DNA of 13,239 nt from Bacillota bacterium (GTDB lineage: Bacteria; Bacillota; UBA4882; UBA8346), in assembly GCA_023415375.1 (NCBI GenBank), contig JAEZKW010000084.1, positions 1 to 13,239 of the forward strand. Direction: 5' to 3'. A program made the translations under genes and the position numbers. Shown here piece by piece: positions 1 through 7,111 of this stretch. Position 1 is the first letter of the stretch. Each line of letters opens with the position of its first letter. The notes beneath the pieces were generated by a model. The model ran no database searches. It saw nothing but the letters and a program-made list of their open reading frames with translations, and was not told the DNA's origin.

Positions 1-270
1 TAATGTTAGTATTGCAACATCTTCAATGTAGTTAATTTGATTGGGAATTGAAAACATTGAAATTAAAAAACCAAAAAATAGATTCTTGATAAGAATAAGG
101 TATATGCCAAAAGTATCATTAATGACTATTAATGCAACAACCAGAATAACCAGTGGTAAGATACAAATTACTATTTTGTTAATTAACAACCCACAAATCA
201 AAAAAAATAAAACAAGTAAGATATAAAGGAGAATAATTAATTTACTCTGAATGATATTTTTAATTAACAT
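1..270 (-). CDS. Partial polytopic membrane protein, likely Wzy polymerase / O-antigen ligase family (3' end outside window)
   Basis: An open frame starts at ATG 268-270 and runs without a stop to the window edge, giving the first 90 residues. An AAAGGA ribosome-binding site lies a few bases upstream, inside the last codons of the preceding gene, whose stop is only 4 bases away, so translation is probably coupled. The sequence is almost wholly hydrophobic: one membrane segment at about residues 11-29, a second right after it (about 32-52), and a third starting near 58. It closes with PNQINYIED followed by another hydrophobic stretch, an arrangement common in O-antigen polymerase/ligase proteins before a long membrane segment. 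Its position after a flippase and a pyruvyl transferase fits a Wzy that joins repeat units on the outer face of the inner membrane. The family call rests on topology, context and a short motif; another polytopic protein remains possible. Confidence 0.6.
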   Translation of the reverse strand, partial: MLIKNIIQSKLIILLYILLVLFFLICGLLINKIVICILPLVILVVALIVINDTFGIYLILIKNLFFGFLISMFSIPNQINYIEDVAILTL

Positions 271-274
271 ATGA

Positions 275-1594
275 TTATCCTTTCTGTTGTATTTTTAGTA
301 AGAAGGAGCATAAATCGTTAATTTCGTTTTTAATTTTCGATTGTAGATTCGGAATATTCATTGCTATTAAAGAACGAATGCTCTCATAGGATTTTAAAAG
401 ATCTTGTACAAGATCTGCAATTTTCCGACTCACATAATTATTGTCCCAATATTTAGCTCCAGAACATTCAATTATCAAGTCTTGCATATTTAACTCTTTG
501 CCAATTACACCGGAATATTTGATGCTATACGATAAACATATTGCGGGTTTTCCCTTCTGAAAAGTTGAAATCGCCGAATGCATTCTACCGGTAATTGTGA
601 AAAGGCCATTCCCAAGTAAAATCCTCAGTTCATATGGCAATAATGGTTCCAAAACCAGAACGACTTTTTTTTGAATTTTTTCGCCTAAACTTGAATATAT
701 TTTTTGAATAATCATTTTGTCATCGATTTCATCATTCAGTAATACATGTGCTAAAAGAATGATTTTATAATTCTTTGTTTCTTGATACTCTGTCAAAAAA
801 TTTATAACGTTAACATAGTTTTCGATATATTTTTTTTCATTTTTGGTATAAGCTTGCATCAAACCCGATGGTACAAGGGAAATATATTCATTCTCTGTAA
901 GTTGATATTGAGTAAGAAGGAAATCTTTTTTACCTAATTTATTCTGAAACGGTAAGTTTAAGAAGGCTAAATCCCCAGATAAAGTGACTTGGTTCAAATT
1001 AATCTTATCTTTTACATAATTAAAGTTTGATTCTTCTCTTATTGAAATATAGCAATCTTGTAAACACCACTTGACAATTCTCCTTAATACTGTGCCAAAA
1101 GGTCCAATTGTTTGTCCCAAAAGAACGATCGGTATTTTTTTAGAATACAGTTTGATTTCAAACAAACTTTTAAATAATTGAAAATATCCGTAATATGGCG
1201 AAAAATCGTCACCACCCAATACAATTAAAACTTCACAATTTTCCTTTTTTAACTTATTATGTATTGTAAAGTAGCATAATAATAACTCTAGAACATTTTT
1301 TATTAGCCTTACTGGTTTATAAAACAGTTTTATAATAAGGTATATGGATTTATTTTGTCTAATTTTTTTTTTAAAAGAGTTTAAAGGAATACTATTTTGG
1401 AATATTCCAAATATCTTGGAACATGAAACTGAATTCTTGATTCTTTGCAGATTATTTTCGCCCAATGCGTCGGTGAAAAATATAACCTCATTAGTTTCAT
1501 TCACATTTTGATAGATATATTCAATAGTATTAATCGCCATCATTAATGAACCGTTGTTATAGGTATTACTAATATGACTGATTCGTATTTTCAC
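275..1594 (-). CDS. Polysaccharide pyruvyl transferase family protein (CsaB/WcaK-like)
   Basis: This 439-aa protein belongs by its motifs to the polysaccharide pyruvyl transferase family, which moves pyruvate from phosphoenolpyruvate onto a sugar as a ketal and so gives the polymer a negative charge. Visible family signatures are an N-terminal NNGSLMMA loop (13-20), GGDD (127-130), GQTIGPF (160-166), SIREESN (184-190), SGDLAFL (206-212), and the C-terminal GRMHSAI (336-342) followed by SYSIKY (355-360). The last block is the conserved GT-B-like region with the His of the presumed PEP site. There is no signal peptide, so it should act in the cytoplasm on lipid-linked repeat units. The start is GTG with an AGGAGGA site 6 bases upstream. 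It follows the iron-sulfur protein by about 40 bases and is translationally close to the Wzy-like gene. Some members of the family do not transfer pyruvate, so the exact substrate is unknown. Confidence 0.85.
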   Translation of the reverse strand: MKIRISHISNTYNNGSLMMAINTIEYIYQNVNETNEVIFFTDALGENNLQRIKNSVSCSKIFGIFQNSIPLNSFKKKIRQNKSIYLIIKLFYKPVRLIKNVLELLLCYFTIHNKLKKENCEVLIVLGGDDFSPYYGYFQLFKSLFEIKLYSKKIPIVLLGQTIGPFGTVLRRIVKWCLQDCYISIREESNFNYVKDKINLNQVTLSGDLAFLNLPFQNKLGKKDFLLTQYQLTENEYISLVPSGLMQAYTKNEKKYIENYVNVINFLTEYQETKNYKIILLAHVLLNDEIDDKMIIQKIYSSLGEKIQKKVVLVLEPLLPYELRILLGNGLFTITGRMHSAISTFQKGKPAICLSYSIKYSGVIGKELNMQDLIIECSGAKYWDNNYVSRKIADLVQDLLKSYESIRSLIAMNIPNLQSKIKNEINDLCSFLLKIQQKG

Positions 1595-1600
1595 AATTAA

Positions 1601-1607
1601 TCCTCCT
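1601..1607 (-). promoter_or_regulatory. Ribosome-binding site fixing the GTG start of the pyruvyl transferase
   Basis: The minus strand reads AGGAGGA, a near-perfect Shine-Dalgarno sequence, followed by 6 bases and then GTG at 1592-1594. There is no nearby ATG in this frame with a comparable site, so the GTG start is well supported. Confidence 0.8.
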
Positions 1608-1634
1608 GGGTAGATAAGTAATAATTTGTTGTTA

Positions 1635-2756
1635 TTATCTCATCCCAATTTTTTTTAATATTCCTGAAATATTTTCTTTAATTATCATACTTATATAGTA
1701 TTTTTTTAAAATAACATCAAAATCATTCTCTTTTAGTTCAGTTAAAAATTGTTCATAAAATCTAGGCTTTTGCAAACTCAAATTTGCTTCTAATTCTTTT
1801 ACTTCTATTTTTTCTTTAAAACCTACCAACTCATTAAATACTTTACTTCCTCTTTCATTTAAAAGAACTATGATGGATACACCGGCCTTATCATCTTGAA
1901 ATTGTGGGCCCCAAAAATCTCCAATTCTAATATCAGCAGCGCTCATAACCCGATATTTACAAAAGAAACAGGAATTTCGCAAACAAGAGTTATTTAAATA
2001 AAAGAACATAAAGGGATCTATGCTATGCCATTGACTATAGAAGCCTTTTTCCCCAATTGCGCGTACTCTAAATTCATGCCAAGACTCAAACTTGTTTCGA
2101 AATTCATAGTGAATTAGAGGACCAATTTTCTTTTGAAGATTACCAATATATTTCCACCATAATAAGTAAGAAGGAACTCCATGACAAAAAAAGTCAACAA
2201 AAACAAACCGGTCCTTTTGACCTTTTTCATCAATAAATTTACGAAACCCGGCAATTTGACACGGGGTTCCTACTACAACATATTTACTCCTATTGCCTCG
2301 ATCAACAATTTTTAATAATACATCGGACATGTCACTCTGAATGTACTTTGAACCGATGGTATTAAACACTTCCACATAGTTTTCACAGATGACATGTTTT
2401 GTATATTTAAATTCATCTGAAAAACTTGCACCGACAAAAAAAAAGTCTTTTTTTAAATAGGTCAGTGCCAATGCCAATGAGAATCCCCCTGAAGAACATA
2501 ATAATTTAAAATGATTCGATGGAGCCCTATATGAAAAAACAGTTTTATCCCGTATATTTTCAATAGCGCCTAAATTATTTGAAACACAAAATTTCAAGCA
2601 TTTCCCACAGGAATTACATTGCTCCCAATGAATATAGGGTTCTAGAAATCCATAATCGGAGACACGCATGAAAATAGCATTTTTTGGACAAACAGCAATA
2701 CATATGCTACATCCGGTACATTTGTTTTGTTCTTTTACCGCTTGGATATTTCCCAT
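1635..2756 (-). CDS. Ferredoxin-type protein with coenzyme F420 hydrogenase/dehydrogenase beta-subunit domain (polysaccharide-locus type)
   Basis: From the ATG at 2754-2756 this is 373 aa. The N-terminus holds two [4Fe-4S] motifs: CTGCSICIAVCP (Cys 13, 16, 19, 23) and CNSCGKCLKFC (Cys 47, 50, 53, 57). The rest matches the F420 hydrogenase/dehydrogenase beta-subunit (FrhB-like) family: SSGGF near 88, GTPCQIAG near 163, FFCHGVPS near 189, a Cys-rich CLRNSCFFC block near 258 and DIRIGDFWG near 275. Such proteins often sit beside pyruvyl transferases in polysaccharide clusters, as here. They are predicted cytoplasmic redox proteins; the extra conserved cysteines could bind another Fe-S cluster or flavin-linked site. 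Their reaction in glycan synthesis is, to my knowledge, not settled, and F420 itself need not be the cofactor. The open frame extends two codons further to a TTG at 2760-2762, but that codon directly abuts the GGTGA site, so the ATG is preferred. Confidence 0.82.
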   Translation of the reverse strand: MGNIQAVKEQNKCTGCSICIAVCPKNAIFMRVSDYGFLEPYIHWEQCNSCGKCLKFCVSNNLGAIENIRDKTVFSYRAPSNHFKLLCSSGGFSLALALTYLKKDFFFVGASFSDEFKYTKHVICENYVEVFNTIGSKYIQSDMSDVLLKIVDRGNRSKYVVVGTPCQIAGFRKFIDEKGQKDRFVFVDFFCHGVPSYLLWWKYIGNLQKKIGPLIHYEFRNKFESWHEFRVRAIGEKGFYSQWHSIDPFMFFYLNNSCLRNSCFFCKYRVMSAADIRIGDFWGPQFQDDKAGVSIIVLLNERGSKVFNELVGFKEKIEVKELEANLSLQKPRFYEQFLTELKENDFDVILKKYYISMIIKENISGILKKIGMR

Positions 2757-2762
2757 TAACAA

Positions 2763-2767
2763 TCACC
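2763..2767 (-). promoter_or_regulatory. Ribosome-binding site that decides the ATG start at 2756
   Basis: The minus strand reads GGTGA, then 6 bases, then ATG at 2754-2756. The upstream in-frame TTG at 2760-2762 has no spacing from this site and so is unlikely to be the start. Confidence 0.55.
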
Positions 2768-2807
2768 ATTTTTGTTAACTAAAATGATCGAATTAAAAAA
2801 TTATTTC

Positions 2808-4253
2808 TTAAGATATAAATTTGTATTTTATTAAGTGTAAGCTCTTGCGGATAGTATTATGATTAAATATTACAAATATTATTAATGACAATAATATTGC
2901 TGATATCTGGATATAAAAACTATTTATGTAGTAGAACCAAATTAAAACTATAGATATAACCAAGAACAACAGCAATTTTGGCATATCAATACTGATTGTA
3001 AAATATTTCTTTGTTTGATTAACTCGCAAAATCCACATCAATAAAAAAGCTGTCATTGTTGATAAGGAAGCACCTTGGATCCCAATATAAGGAACCGCAA
3101 TTAAATTAATTATGATATTTAACAAAGCCCCATAAACTGAAGTCGTAAAAGCTCCTTTTGTTTCCTTAGAACATAAATAGCCTGTCCCATAAAATGAACT
3201 AAAAGCAGAGAACAATGCGCCAAAATACAAGAACGGAACATATTTCCAAGCCAAACTGAAATTAGAATTTACTAAATAGGACATTAAAAGTCTAGTAAAA
3301 GTAAGTAAAATAAAAGTCACGGTAAATTGGAATATCATAAATTGATTAAACATTTTAGAATAAAATTTATCTCGATCAGTCGAGTTATATTCCGAAATTG
3401 AACTTTCTTGCCAAGCCAAATAAAAAATACTATTGATCAAGAAAATTATTGAAGGAAACTTATTAGCCACTGCATAAATCCCATTAGCATCCATTCCCTT
3501 ATAGTAATTTAGAATATAGCGATCGGACACATTCATAATCCACCAACCCAGAGTATTGGGTAGCAATGGTAAAGAAAAAGAGAGCAACATTCTATGAATT
3601 TTCGAATTGTCATTTTTAATATTTATATATCTTCTAACTTTAATTACTGTTTCTAAGTATAAAATAGTAATGATGGCTGAAATAATACTAGCGATAATTA
3701 GGCCATTAACTCGAAAGTTAAAAAACACAATAAATATAATGTTGCAAATCAATGTAAATCCTGTTGTTATAATTCCGGCAATTGAATATTCAATATTATT
3801 CCTTAACCCTCGCGCAATTTGCATCCACATAGAGGAAATGATAGAAAAATTTAGTTGAATTAAAATGAGATATTTAAACTTAAAATTTACAAACAGTGAA
3901 ACCAATATATAAAGCGAATTAGAGATAAGTAAATTTCTTATAACAATAGCAAATGAACCTGAAATAATATGGCATTTTTGATTTATGTCTTTTGCTTCTA
4001 ACAAATAACGATATAAACCATCAACAATTTGAAATGTAATTAAAGGTGTAAGTAATGTAAGTGTAGTGGTAATCAAGTCAAAATATCCATAATCCTTGGT
4101 AGATAAGTAAAAAGTATAAAATGGCAATAGCACAAATCCCAAAAACTTGGAACCAAAATCACCAATACTATAAATGATTAAATTCTTTATAAAATTTTTT
4201 TCTCTACTTATATTTTGTGTTTTATTTTCCCATATCATTGAACTTTTCTTCAA
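2808..4253 (-). CDS. wzx: Oligosaccharide flippase family protein (Wzx-like, MVF/MATE-type)
   Basis: This 481-aa protein has the shape of a polysaccharide flippase: a short charged N-terminus, then NLIIYSIGDFGSKFLGF followed by LLPFYTFYL and TKDYGYFDL, the typical opening of the polysaccharide biosynthesis/Wzx family, then 12 or more hydrophobic segments to the end. LLPNTLGWWIMNVSDRYIL in the middle matches the start of the second half of these transporters. It is expected to move undecaprenyl-diphosphate-linked repeat units across the inner membrane. The TTG start at 4251-4253 overlaps the TGA stop of the upstream wbaP-like gene by four bases (TTGA) and has GAGGGG just upstream, so the two are translationally coupled; an ATG five codons inside (4236-4238) is an alternative. 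The gene is strikingly AT-rich compared with wbaP, which suggests that a variable cassette begins here. The symbol is functional and not derived from identity to a named gene. Confidence 0.85.
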   Translation of the reverse strand: MKKSSMIWENKTQNISREKNFIKNLIIYSIGDFGSKFLGFVLLPFYTFYLSTKDYGYFDLITTTLTLLTPLITFQIVDGLYRYLLEAKDINQKCHIISGSFAIVIRNLLISNSLYILVSLFVNFKFKYLILIQLNFSIISSMWMQIARGLRNNIEYSIAGIITTGFTLICNIIFIVFFNFRVNGLIIASIISAIITILYLETVIKVRRYINIKNDNSKIHRMLLSFSLPLLPNTLGWWIMNVSDRYILNYYKGMDANGIYAVANKFPSIIFLINSIFYLAWQESSISEYNSTDRDKFYSKMFNQFMIFQFTVTFILLTFTRLLMSYLVNSNFSLAWKYVPFLYFGALFSAFSSFYGTGYLCSKETKGAFTTSVYGALLNIIINLIAVPYIGIQGASLSTMTAFLLMWILRVNQTKKYFTISIDMPKLLLFLVISIVLIWFYYINSFYIQISAILLSLIIFVIFNHNTIRKSLHLIKYKFIS

Positions 4254-5803
4254 TATGCCCCTCTTCTCCCCAGTACTACTCCAATCGTCCTAATAAGTAA
4301 TGTAATATCCAACCAGACCGACCAATTTCTCACGTACCAATATTCCAGCGAAAGCCGCCCTTCAAAAGTAATCTCATTTCTTCCCCTAACTTGCCAAAGC
4401 CCGGTCATTCCAGGAACAGTTTCCAAAATAATTTTCTTATAAAATCTCATCCGCTCCTGTTCACTTGGCAGATAAGGCCGGGGGCCGACTAAGCTCATAT
4501 CTCCTTTGAATACATTCAAAATTTGGGGCAATTCATCCAGGCTAAATTTGCGTAGCCATTTTCCAACTCTTGTAACACGGGGATCAAAGGCACGAAGTTT
4601 TGCATATTGAAACCATTCCGCCTCAGCCTCCGGATGATTTACAAAGTATTCCTGCAGTATCTCATGTTCATTAACATACATAGTCCTGAATTTATAACAT
4701 TTAAACGTCCGTCCATTTTTGCCGAGGCGATTCCCTGTATGAAATGCAGGACCGGGTGAATCAAGTTTAATCCATACTACAATCAAAAGCATAGCCGGCA
4801 AGGCAATCACAAATAATAACGAGCCACAGCATAAATCAAAAATCCGTTTTAAGAATCGATTACGATAGATCAGTAAATTATTACGTAACCGAAGCATAAC
4901 AGCCTTTTGGTCAAAAAAGAAATCAGTTTCTAAATTATTTAAAGGCAACCCCTGCAGGTCGGGCATAATTGTTACATATTTAACCAAGGGTTGTATCCAG
5001 TAAATTAATTGTAAGAGCTCGGTGCGTTTCAACTCGGGTAAGGCAATAATCACTTCAGATACTCCGCTCCGAATAATAGTTTCTTCCCAAGCCTCAACCT
5101 TTCCCAAAGACAATTGCTCATTTCGGGTTTTTCGGCTCGGAACATACTCAATGACATCCACAATCTGATAACCCAAACCCGGTTCAGCGGCAAAACTTTG
5201 TTTCAAAACTTCAACGCCAGCTTGATTTCCAATAATTATTACTGGTTGGCGCCATAACCCAGCATTAACTAAGATTCGTTGCAATAGATATCGGGCTACA
5301 ATTAAATAAAAGCTAGAATACAACCATACAAACCCAATATATAACCTTGATAAAAACTGAGGGGTGCCAATCAAAAAAATGCTGCTAATCGTTACTAAGG
5401 TGGCAAAGGTACATACCTTGATTAATTTGGCTGAACTTTCCCAAAAAGGCATCCTACGATGATAAAGTCGCTCGTAACAGATAAGTCCAATAAAAAAGAA
5501 GGGAATGAATAGATAAAAATTTTGGGAATTAGTTCCTAAAAAAAGATCCGAGGAAACTGGTTGGAATATAAGAAACATTCGTGTCCAAAAAGCACTGTGT
5601 ATCGCCAGTAAAACAGCATTATAATCGACAGCCAATAAAATGAATACCGCAAGATACTTCCGAAATAATCCTTTTAATTTTGGTCGAGATAGAGACCGTA
5701 AATGAGGAACCGAAATATTAAGTTCATTAACAAACCTATCTGTGTCATATTCCTGAACCGTATTATTACCCGTAAGCGTATGCAAATTTTCCACAGATAC
5801 CAA
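4250..5803 (-). CDS. wbaP: Undecaprenyl-phosphate sugar phosphotransferase, WbaP-type initiating transferase
   Basis: At 517 aa this has the full WbaP-type layout. Residues about 50-175 carry four to five membrane segments. Residues about 185-290 form a cytoplasmic nucleotide-binding-like middle domain (VIIIGNQAG at 188-196). A re-entrant hydrophobic helix (about 322-345) then leads into the bacterial sugar transferase domain. Diagnostic motifs are KRIFDL (319-324), LDSPGPAF (347-354), KCYKFRTM (368-375), the SLDELPQ block with the presumed catalytic Asp-Glu pair at 423-424, GDMSLVGPRP (434-443) and GMTGLWQVRGR (465-475). It should transfer a hexose 1-phosphate (galactose-1-P or glucose-1-P; not decidable here) from a UDP-sugar to undecaprenyl phosphate, starting repeat-unit synthesis. 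The TTG start has AAGGGGG a few bases upstream; GTG three codons inside is a weaker alternative. It is the first gene of the third transcription unit, behind its own promoter, and overlaps the flippase by four bases. Confidence 0.9.
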   Translation of the reverse strand: MVSVENLHTLTGNNTVQEYDTDRFVNELNISVPHLRSLSRPKLKGLFRKYLAVFILLAVDYNAVLLAIHSAFWTRMFLIFQPVSSDLFLGTNSQNFYLFIPFFFIGLICYERLYHRRMPFWESSAKLIKVCTFATLVTISSIFLIGTPQFLSRLYIGFVWLYSSFYLIVARYLLQRILVNAGLWRQPVIIIGNQAGVEVLKQSFAAEPGLGYQIVDVIEYVPSRKTRNEQLSLGKVEAWEETIIRSGVSEVIIALPELKRTELLQLIYWIQPLVKYVTIMPDLQGLPLNNLETDFFFDQKAVMLRLRNNLLIYRNRFLKRIFDLCCGSLLFVIALPAMLLIVVWIKLDSPGPAFHTGNRLGKNGRTFKCYKFRTMYVNEHEILQEYFVNHPEAEAEWFQYAKLRAFDPRVTRVGKWLRKFSLDELPQILNVFKGDMSLVGPRPYLPSEQERMRFYKKIILETVPGMTGLWQVRGRNEITFEGRLSLEYWYVRNWSVWLDITLLIRTIGVVLGRRGAY

Positions 5804-5817
5804 AGGTCCCCCTTGGA

Positions 5818-5863
5818 ATAGCGCATCATCTTTTAAAATAATCCTTACTTCGTGCAGCGCTAT
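5818..5863 (-). repeat. Leader inverted repeat just upstream of the wbaP ribosome-binding site
   Basis: ATAGCGC (5818-5824) and GCGCTAT (5857-5863) form a perfect 7-base inverted repeat with a 32-base loop. In the mRNA this hairpin would end a few bases before the AAGGGGG ribosome-binding site. It could modulate translation or stability of the wbaP message. The arms are seen directly; any role is inference. Confidence 0.4.
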
Positions 5864-5939
5864 ATTATTCTATTTAAAATCATTGGTGTTAATTTAAGCA
5901 ACCAACATATATGTAATATTCCTAAAATCGAAACTTTAT

Positions 5940-5968
5940 GTTATATAGTTTTGATCTATTTTTATCAA
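5940..5968 (-). promoter_or_regulatory. Sigma-A-type promoter for the wbaP-wzx-...-wzy unit
   Basis: The minus strand carries TTGATA (5963-5968) and TATAAC (5940-5945) separated by exactly 17 bases, each matching five of six consensus positions. Transcription would start near 5933 and give a leader of about 130 bases before the TTG start of wbaP. The site lies downstream of a strong terminator, where a promoter for the third unit is needed. It was found by eye and has not been tested. Confidence 0.7.
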
Positions 5969-6146
5969 TCATTCTCCCAAAGTTAATATTTTTAATTTTC
6001 AAATTTATTCGTACGTCCTGTTCTGCTTTTTTCATGTTTATTTTTTAGCGAGACAGGAAAATTTCTTTCTTTAGTCATTTATTTTAAACATTTTTGTTTC
6101 TAATTCGTTACGATCAAAACCCCTCATATCATAAAGTCCCAGGGTA

Positions 6147-6209
6147 ATGAAACCAATAAGCCATTAGCTAGCCATTATTAGTAGGTTTCATCTTCTTGGC
6201 TCCTACCAA
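6147..6209 (-). repeat. Overlapping, mutually exclusive inverted repeats with an internal 11-bp-period direct repeat
   Basis: Two stems compete. CCTACCAA (6202-6209) can pair with TTAGTAGG (6178-6185) through one G-U pair on the minus-strand RNA, and GGTTTCAT (6184-6191) pairs perfectly with ATGAAACC (6147-6154). They share bases 6184-6185, so both cannot form completely. Inside the second stem AGCCATTA occurs twice, at 6159-6166 and 6170-6177, a spacing of 11 bases, about one DNA turn. The block lies between the terminator at 6233-6259 and the promoter at 5940-5968. It could be an operator, or an RNA switch on read-through transcripts. I could not match it to a known riboswitch class. Confidence 0.4.
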
Positions 6210-6232
6210 ACGCAGGTTTTAAAAAGTAGAAC

Positions 6233-6259
6233 AAAAAAGGCTGCCCCTTTGGGACAACC
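6233..6259 (-). terminator. Rho-independent terminator ending the wzz-kinase-LCP-propeller unit
   Basis: On the minus strand GGTTGTCCC, loop AAA, and GGGGCAGCC form a 9-base-pair stem (two G-U pairs), followed directly by six Ts. It lies about 40 bases after the stop of the beta-propeller gene. It should separate that unit from the wbaP unit. Confidence 0.85.
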
Positions 6260-6301
6260 GTTACAACTTGTTATATTTTATGGTTCTAAATAATTAAAAC
6301 A

Positions 6302-7111
6302 TCATTGTTTGCCACCCACTCCAAAACCATCGACTGCAGCAATCCAAAGATTTTTCTCAATTTGAAGTGGATCAATATGATGCATTCCACTGCGGTTCCA
6401 ACCAATACCTGTCCTAGAAATTGCAAGTTGGTTGCGAATTAATTCTTCTTCATACTCCGTATCTGTTAATTTTATGATCTCAAAGGCTCTTACTCTATTG
6501 CCATACACTAACCAATCATCTTGAGCAAAACGAATGATTTTTCCATTAAAAAAAGTAACTCTTCCACCAGGTCTGGCAAAATGTTTATTGTTCCTGATTA
6601 ACGGATTTTTAGGATGTTCCATCCATGGACCATGTAGTTTATTAGCGAAATACAGATTAAGCTGATTATTGTGATTGGGGTTCGATGTAAACATCCACCA
6701 TTTATTGGAATAGAAAAAAATCGAAGCATCAACAGCTACCTTTTCAAGCAATGTTCTTTCATATTCCCATTTTGAGGGAAACTCCACGGCTTTATATAAT
6801 CGTACTGATTTGGCCTCATAGCTTTCAGGAATCATGTAATATTCATTTTCCCATTTAAAAACATAGGGATAAGAAAGATGAAAAGGTTCGGACAGGATGA
6901 TTTGTTGGAACTTCCACACAAAACCGTTTTCGCTAGTAGCATAGCCAATTTCCCCTTTCTGAGTGGAGTTGTTAAAAGCTTCAAAGAAAAGATACCAATT
7001 AGCTCCTTCTTTGATAATAAAAGGGTCCGCAATAAATTGCGCTTCGATACCTTTAACATCACCAGCTGTAAGTACAGGATTTTCGGATTGTACAGGAGGC
7101 CCTAAATCCAA
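6302..7111 (-). CDS. GINT1-type / GH43-like five-bladed beta-propeller protein (5' end probably broken)
   Basis: The translated block of 269 aa from TTG 7109-7111 matches the family named after the N-terminal domain of glucosamine inositolphosphorylceramide transferase 1, related in fold to GH43/GH32 propellers. Seen motifs are FIADPF (26-31), WYLFFEAF, KGEIGYA, HLSYPYVF, MIPES, VDASIF, LHGPWMEHPKNP, ARPGG, RFAQD and LTDTEYEEE. The TTG is unlikely to be the real start: the same frame continues upstream as KWSIGIYTGISP, which belongs to the domain, then a membrane segment, to a TAA at 7343-7345, with no ATG, GTG or TTG in between. See the entry at 7112-7355. Bacterial members occur with polysaccharide genes; their activity (glycan hydrolase, transferase or binding) is not established. 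With the membrane segment restored, the propeller would face the cell exterior. It is last in the wzz-kinase-LCP unit and is followed by a terminator. Confidence 0.65.
   Translation of the reverse strand: MDLGPPVQSENPVLTAGDVKGIEAQFIADPFIIKEGANWYLFFEAFNNSTQKGEIGYATSENGFVWKFQQIILSEPFHLSYPYVFKWENEYYMIPESYEAKSVRLYKAVEFPSKWEYERTLLEKVAVDASIFFYSNKWWMFTSNPNHNNQLNLYFANKLHGPWMEHPKNPLIRNNKHFARPGGRVTFFNGKIIRFAQDDWLVYGNRVRAFEIIKLTDTEYEEELIRNQLAISRTGIGWNRSGMHHIDPLQIEKNLWIAAVDGFGVGGKQ

Larger units (their letters stand above)
5804..6301. other. Gene-free stretch between the propeller gene and wbaP
   Basis: About 500 AT-rich bases with no convincing reading frame on either strand. In minus-strand order it holds the terminator (6233-6259), the competing inverted repeats (6147-6209), a good promoter (5940-5968), a palindrome ACATATATGT in the leader (about 5906-5915) and the leader hairpin (5818-5863). 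Confidence 0.7.

Noticed and set aside
41..226. Plus-strand frame of 61 codons near the left edge
   Set aside because: It lies antisense to the Wzy-like membrane protein, has a Lys/Ile/Asn-rich composition typical of AT-rich reverse complement, and shows no family motif.
3607..3858. Plus-strand frame of 83 codons inside the flippase
   Set aside because: It is fully antisense to a well-supported membrane protein; its hydrophobicity is the mirror of the flippase codons.
6120..6232. Cyclic di-GMP riboswitch or ops/JUMPstart element in the wbaP upstream region
   Set aside because: The GGTAGGAG stretch only loosely resembles GGCGGTAG, and the conserved blocks of the c-di-GMP-I aptamer are missing, so only generic inverted repeats are claimed.
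6832..7105. Two overlapping short frames, one per strand, inside the propeller gene
   Set aside because: Both overlap conserved propeller motifs in another frame and have no recognisable domain or ribosome-binding site.
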